A stretch of DNA of 64,000 nucleotides from Paenibacillus thalictri (GTDB lineage Bacteria; Bacillota; Bacilli; Paenibacillales; NBRC-103111). The DNA lies in the NCBI RefSeq assembly GCF_004307995.1, contig NZ_SIRE01000012.1, positions 124,001 to 188,000 of the forward strand, in the 5' to 3' direction. A program made the translations under genes and the position numbers. Positions 60,382-64,000 of this stretch are shown here, in pieces; position 1 is the stretch's first letter, and every line of letters starts with the position of its first letter. The notes below the pieces were generated by a model. It made no database searches and was not told the origin of the DNA. It worked only from the letters and a program-made list of their open reading frames with translations.

Positions 60382-61359
60382 CTATTCCAACGGAAGATTC
60401 GAATCAGCAGTCACCTGTGGACGCAGTCCAACAACGTCTCTTTTTGGCGGACTTCCAAAAAAACGGCTGTAATCCCGGCTAAATTGCGAGGGACTGGCAT
60501 AGCCTACTAGATAACATGCTGTTGTTGCATCCAATGATTCGGATACCATTAAGCGTCTCGCTTCATGAAGACGAAGTGCTTTTTGATATTGTAATGGACT
60601 CATTGAAGTCATGGACTTAAAGTGCACTCGAAAAGTGGACTCACTCATATGTACCATTTCAGCTAATTCCGCAACTTTTACTGGATCGGAGAAATGATTG
60701 CGGAGCCAAGCAATCGCTTTCGTAACTAGATGCGCTTCCGAGCCTGCAAAACCAAGCTCAGCCATCCAAGAACCAATAGGGCTGCGCAAGACGCGTATCA
60801 AAATCTCATCCATTACAAGGGGAGCGAGCAATTCAGCATCGCCGGTATGGGTCAAACATTGGACAAGTCTTGTTGCAGCGTTCATCATTCCTAGGTCGGC
60901 GCTAAGAATATAACCCGCGCTCCATTTCGTTGCTGCAGGCACCCCCTGCGGGTATACCCTGAGGGCCATTTCAGCAATTTTATGCGGGTCAAGAACCAGC
61001 TTCACACTCAAGTAAGGTTCGGTGTAAGTAGCGTGTGTGACCTTCATAGCAATCGGCAGAGCGACAGGAAGCATAAGTATTTGCGATTGATTGAATCGAT
61101 AAACCTCTTGCCTTACTGTTACGGTTTTAGCCCCTTGTGCAACAATGATCATGGAGGGCATGTCAAAAGATTTCACATAGTCCTCATTTACCCGAGAATA
61201 ACGGCTCACGGACAAACCGGGGATGCGCTGGCTAAAGGTGCCGTCATATGGGGTTTGACCGCTAATCAGGTTTGCCAAGCGAATCGTTTCTTCAACAAGA
61301 GCGTCCTTGGTGCTGCCGTTCGCAAGCGCAGCCAATGTATCTTCGGATTGAATCGTCAT
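60382..61359 (-). CDS. AraC family transcriptional regulator
   Basis: A 325-residue protein. The N-terminal 200 residues match the AraC-type cupin/ligand domain of the YqhC group (MIIVAQGAKTVTVRQEVYRF). The C-terminal 100 residues carry two HTH motifs: VKVAELAEMVHMSESTFRVHFK and ATTACYLVGYASPSQFSRDY. Such regulators commonly control aldehyde/ketone reductases, which fits the SDR gene downstream and the aldo/keto reductase relic. Confidence 0.9.
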   Translation of the reverse strand: MTIQSEDTLAALANGSTKDALVEETIRLANLISGQTPYDGTFSQRIPGLSVSRYSRVNEDYVKSFDMPSMIIVAQGAKTVTVRQEVYRFNQSQILMLPVALPIAMKVTHATYTEPYLSVKLVLDPHKIAEMALRVYPQGVPAATKWSAGYILSADLGMMNAATRLVQCLTHTGDAELLAPLVMDEILIRVLRSPIGSWMAELGFAGSEAHLVTKAIAWLRNHFSDPVKVAELAEMVHMSESTFRVHFKSMTSMSPLQYQKALRLHEARRLMVSESLDATTACYLVGYASPSQFSRDYSRFFGSPPKRDVVGLRPQVTADSNLPLE

Positions 61360-61464
61360 AAGTACAAGAGCACCTCCAATGGCTCCCCCGATCTGGTATA
61401 ATGTAAGAACAATGTGACAGGAAAGGTTAGGAAGAAATGCCGATTCTGATTCGGGAGGCAGTCC

Positions 61465-62571
61465 ATGATAGAATCCATGAGAGAATCAAACATCCCCTTT
61501 CGACGGATGCACAATCTGCACATCACTGGCGCAAGAATGGAGCAAAGCGAACATGTTGCCCAACAACTCGGCGCTTTGCAAGCACAAGATTACCATCAGG
61601 CCCTGTGGGCAATCGGAATACGTACGCAATCTGCTACTACGGCGGATATCGAGCAAATTATTGAGAATCGTAAAATTGTTCTGACTTGGGCGATGCGCGG
61701 TACGATTCATTTCGTGCATCCGGAAAACATAAGGTGGATGCTCAAACATCTAGCATCGCGCATGCTGGCGCAGGATGGGCGGAGATTGCAACAATTGGAG
61801 CTTAATCTGGAGATTATTGAGCGCTGCAAGCGGATTATCTATGATGCCTTGCAGGGGAACAAGCGGATATCCCGTCCTAATCTTATGCAGTTGCTGGAGG
61901 AAAATGGGTTCCACACGAAAAATCAGCGCGGTTATCATCTTCTATGGTATCTCGCACAGAGCAGTTTCATTTGTCTTGGGCCAAGAGAAGGCAAACAGCA
62001 AACCTTTGTTTTGCTGGATGAGTGGGTGCCTGCCGCTAAGGAAATCAGCAGGGTCGAAGCGCTCGCTGTGCTTGCGGAGAAGTATTTGGCGAGCCATGGG
62101 CCGGCAACGGTACAAGATTTAGCCTGGTGGGCCGGGATCACGCTCTCTGACGCAAGACAAGGAATCGAAGCTATACGGTCCCGGCTGGTGTCGGAGAAAA
62201 TAAGCGGACAAGAATACTGGACGGCCGACAACGCCCCGGTTTACGCAGTCAACGAAGAACCGGCTGTTTATTTGCTTCCGGGATTCGATGAATATTTGCT
62301 TGGCTACAAAAACCGGAGCGCGATATTAAGCGCGGCGCACGCACGCCATGTTATCCCGGGCAATAACGGCGTATTCATGCCGACCATCGTTATCGACGGC
62401 CAAGTCTCCGGCATATGGAAACGAACCGTGAAGACCAAAGGGATCGACATCGAATTTAATCTGTTTGCCTCTCTGAAAGACAGAGAAGAAAGCATCATCG
62501 AAGCTGCCGGGCGATATTGCGGATTTATGGGACTACCTTTAGCCGAAACATCCTTTCAACTGGTGCAATAA
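61465..62571 (+). CDS. AlkZ-like winged-helix DNA glycosylase
   Basis: A 368-residue protein of the HTH_42/AlkZ family. The catalytic QxQ motif is present as Q39-A-Q41 in ALQAQDYHQ. Further family blocks are WAMRGTIHFVHPENIRW, GFDEYLLGYKNRSAIL and NNGVFMPTIVIDG. AlkZ enzymes unhook DNA interstrand crosslinks or remove bulky alkyl adducts; YcaQ-type relatives are general repair enzymes. GGGAGGCAGTCC precedes the ATG. It is a single gene ended by a terminator. Confidence 0.87.
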   Translation: MIESMRESNIPFRRMHNLHITGARMEQSEHVAQQLGALQAQDYHQALWAIGIRTQSATTADIEQIIENRKIVLTWAMRGTIHFVHPENIRWMLKHLASRMLAQDGRRLQQLELNLEIIERCKRIIYDALQGNKRISRPNLMQLLEENGFHTKNQRGYHLLWYLAQSSFICLGPREGKQQTFVLLDEWVPAAKEISRVEALAVLAEKYLASHGPATVQDLAWWAGITLSDARQGIEAIRSRLVSEKISGQEYWTADNAPVYAVNEEPAVYLLPGFDEYLLGYKNRSAILSAAHARHVIPGNNGVFMPTIVIDGQVSGIWKRTVKTKGIDIEFNLFASLKDREESIIEAAGRYCGFMGLPLAETSFQLVQ

Positions 62572-62647
62572 TAAATACATCCAACCATGCAATCACGTTA
62601 TCCGCCGCAAACACATTTTCCAGCGCATTGGGTGCAAACCCATTGGA

Positions 62648-62682
62648 AACGCCCATCCGCTAAACGGATGGAGCGTTTTTTT
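62648..62682. terminator. Terminator between the AlkZ-like and TetR genes
   Basis: AACGCCCATCCG pairs with CGGATGGAGCGTT around CTAAA, followed by a T-run. The two genes converge. Confidence 0.8.
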
Positions 62683-62687
62683 ACATG

Positions 62688-63368
62688 CTACTTCTCTCGC
62701 TCTTTTATGACCTGTTCAATCCCCAACAAAATCAACTTCAAGCCGAAATCAAACGCCACGTCGGTCCCCATCAACTCGAACAGCCCATTCGTGAACATCC
62801 TCTTAAACAGCCCCGCTTCCGTCTCGCCCATGGAGTCGAGAAGTCGGACCATCTCCTCACCCGGAAGCGTTCCTTGATCCTTAAGGGCCGCAGAGACATT
62901 GCGCTCATGCTGATAATCGTCCAGAACGAAATAGAAGACATAGTTCACAAGCGTAGTAACAGCTTGCATTTTCTGTTCTTGCTCTAGTGGCGTCGATTCC
63001 ACACAGAGCAGCATACGGTTGGTGAACCGGATGATGTCCGGTTCGTGGGGCAGCGTCATCATCATGAGCTGCGTGGAGCAGGGATACCGGCTGAGCACAC
63101 TCCGTACCGTTACCGCCAGTCCCATCAGCTGCTCCTTCCAGTCCCCTTCGGAGTGAAACTCCTCCAGAATTATTTTCGATACCTGGTTGGCCAGACGTTG
63201 GTAGAGATGCTGCTTGCTCTTGAAGTACCAGTACAAAGAGGGAGCCTGAATCCCAAGCCGGTCGGCTAATCGCCGCAAGCTGAATTTCTCGATGCCCTCC
63301 TCATCCAGAAGCTTCCACGAGGCTTCCAAAATCTTATCCTCCGAAATCTGAGGCTGCTGCTTTTTCAT
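62688..63368 (-). CDS. TetR family regulator (TetR_C type) of the MATE pump
   Basis: A 226-residue repressor. The N-terminal HTH (FSLRRLADRLGIQAPSLYWYFKSKQHL) is very close to tetracycline-repressor-type proteins, and the C-terminal ligand domain is of the TetR_C type (AVTTLVNYVFYFVLDDYQHE). It is divergent from the MATE gene at 63516 with three operators between, so it probably represses the pump and itself until a drug binds. Confidence 0.9.
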   Translation of the reverse strand: MKKQQPQISEDKILEASWKLLDEEGIEKFSLRRLADRLGIQAPSLYWYFKSKQHLYQRLANQVSKIILEEFHSEGDWKEQLMGLAVTVRSVLSRYPCSTQLMMMTLPHEPDIIRFTNRMLLCVESTPLEQEQKMQAVTTLVNYVFYFVLDDYQHERNVSAALKDQGTLPGEEMVRLLDSMGETEAGLFKRMFTNGLFELMGTDVAFDFGLKLILLGIEQVIKEREK

Positions 63369-63386
63369 CGGTATCCGCCCTTTTAT

Positions 63387-63468
63387 CTAACAGTGTAAGT
63401 TTATGCTTTACAGGTCTATAAGTTCATGATATCATCTTACACTGTAAGGTTCAATCTTACACCGTTAG
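63387..63468. promoter_or_regulatory. Three TetR-type operators
   Basis: CTTACACTGTAAG (63436-63448) is a perfect 13-base palindrome. CTAACAGTGTAAG (63387-63399) and CTTACACCGTTAG (63456-63468) are variants. All lie between the divergent TetR and MATE genes. Confidence 0.65.
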
Positions 63469-63515
63469 TCTAACACATTGAAAACCAAAATAAATATAAG
63501 AAAGTAGGGATTCAC

Positions 63516-64000
63516 ATGGATGCAGAAAACCTCCATTACTTCGGAAAAGCACCGGTCGCAAAAGCCGTAGCTCACTTCGCAGTACCGATGATGTTAGGCA
63601 CGTCGATGAATGTCATATATTCCATCTTAAATGCCTTTTTCCTTGGAACACTGGGCAATACGGCGATGTTAACCGCACTTGCACTCACCTTGCCATTATT
63701 TGCGATCATTATGGCGCTAGGCAACTTGATAGGCATGGGCAGCGGCACATTCATCTCCCGTTTGCTGGGAGAGAAAAAATATGACGATGTCAAACATGTG
63801 TCTTCATTTGCCTTTTACAGCAGTTTAGTTCTCGGTCTGATCGTGATAGCCGTTGGTCTCCCGTTGATCGATCCAATCGTCCATGGTCTGGGGGCAACGC
63901 CCGATTCCTTCGGATTCACGAAGGAGTATGTCACGGTTATGCTTATTGGTTCCCCAATCGTCGTCTTATTTTTCACGCTGGAGAATATTGTGCGCTCCGA
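63516..64000 (+). CDS. MATE family efflux transporter (3' end outside window)
   Basis: 161 codons are visible from ATG 63516 (AGTAGGGATTCAC upstream). The start FGKAPVAKAVAHFAVPMM, the first helix pair and GMGSGTFISRLLGEKKYDD match the N-terminal part of NorM/DinF-type MATE pumps, which export drugs in exchange for Na+ or H+. About two thirds of the protein is expected beyond the edge. It is controlled by the divergent TetR regulator. Confidence 0.85.
   Translation, partial: MDAENLHYFGKAPVAKAVAHFAVPMMLGTSMNVIYSILNAFFLGTLGNTAMLTALALTLPLFAIIMALGNLIGMGSGTFISRLLGEKKYDDVKHVSSFAFYSSLVLGLIVIAVGLPLIDPIVHGLGATPDSFGFTKEYVTVMLIGSPIVVLFFTLENIVRS

Noticed and set aside
1..64000. CRISPR arrays, tRNA/rRNA genes, insertion sequences or prophage
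   Set aside because: No regularly spaced repeats, no tRNA or rRNA-like stretches, no transposase, integrase or phage structural genes were found.

Overview
The window looks like a chromosomal segment of a Paenibacillus-type, spore-former-lineage Firmicute. The grounds are strong AAGGAGG-type ribosome sites with ATG/GTG/TTG starts, intrinsic terminators, CcpA-type cre boxes, YesM/YesN-type two-component pairs beside CUT1 sugar ABC transporters, many Gfo/Idh/MocA oxidoreductases, an Mqo-type malate oxidase, YwbE and a DbpA/YxiN helicase. No rRNA, tRNA, CRISPR array, insertion sequence or prophage gene was seen. Both window edges cut a gene: a GAF/LuxR protein on the left and a MATE pump on the right.

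Layout. 0-7.4 kb: end of a LuxR-type regulator, a TM2 membrane protein, a DHA2 drug pump divergent from its MarR regulator (two matching operators), mqo, a secreted phytase-like esterase, and a family 4 uracil-DNA glycosylase. 7.6-20 kb: one long minus-strand operon read from nagB to a Gfo/Idh/MocA gene (nagB, GGT-like, Gfo, AEC transporter, nagA, Gfo, solute-binding lipoprotein, two permeases, Gfo), controlled by an adjacent LacI regulator with two AGAAAnCGATTTCT operators. 20.3-23.7 kb: two DUF2294/MpsC-like genes bracketing a soluble histidine kinase fused to an RsbR-like STAS domain, with two copies of a 75-base terminator-bearing repeat between the genes. 23.9-27.7 kb: HNH protein, YwbE, TetR/SDR pair, TMEM175-type channel.

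27.9-48.3 kb: a second minus-strand catabolic region. A GGT-like gene, a BadF-type sugar kinase and a GH4 glycosidase form one CcpA-controlled unit. Next comes a solute-binding protein, sugar isomerase, Gfo and two permeases (second cre), then a YesM/YesN pair, an MFS transporter, Gfo, two isomerase-like TIM barrels, a D-threonine aldolase/D-serine dehydratase-like PLP enzyme, a D-aminoacylase and a RidA protein. The two regions together look like uptake and breakdown of amino-sugar or glycoside conjugates carrying gamma-glutamyl and/or D-amino-acid groups. That joint reading is inference.

48.6-64 kb: a patchwork of small regulator/target pairs. It holds two MerR regulators each divergent from an SDR gene with a 19-bp-spacer promoter, a MarR regulator followed by a frameshifted target, HxlR, AraC and TetR regulators, relics of a pirin-like gene and an aldo/keto reductase, the two-gene carboxyspermidine route (dehydrogenase plus decarboxylase) behind a terminator-like leader, DbpA, a GIY-YIG protein and an AlkZ-like DNA glycosylase.
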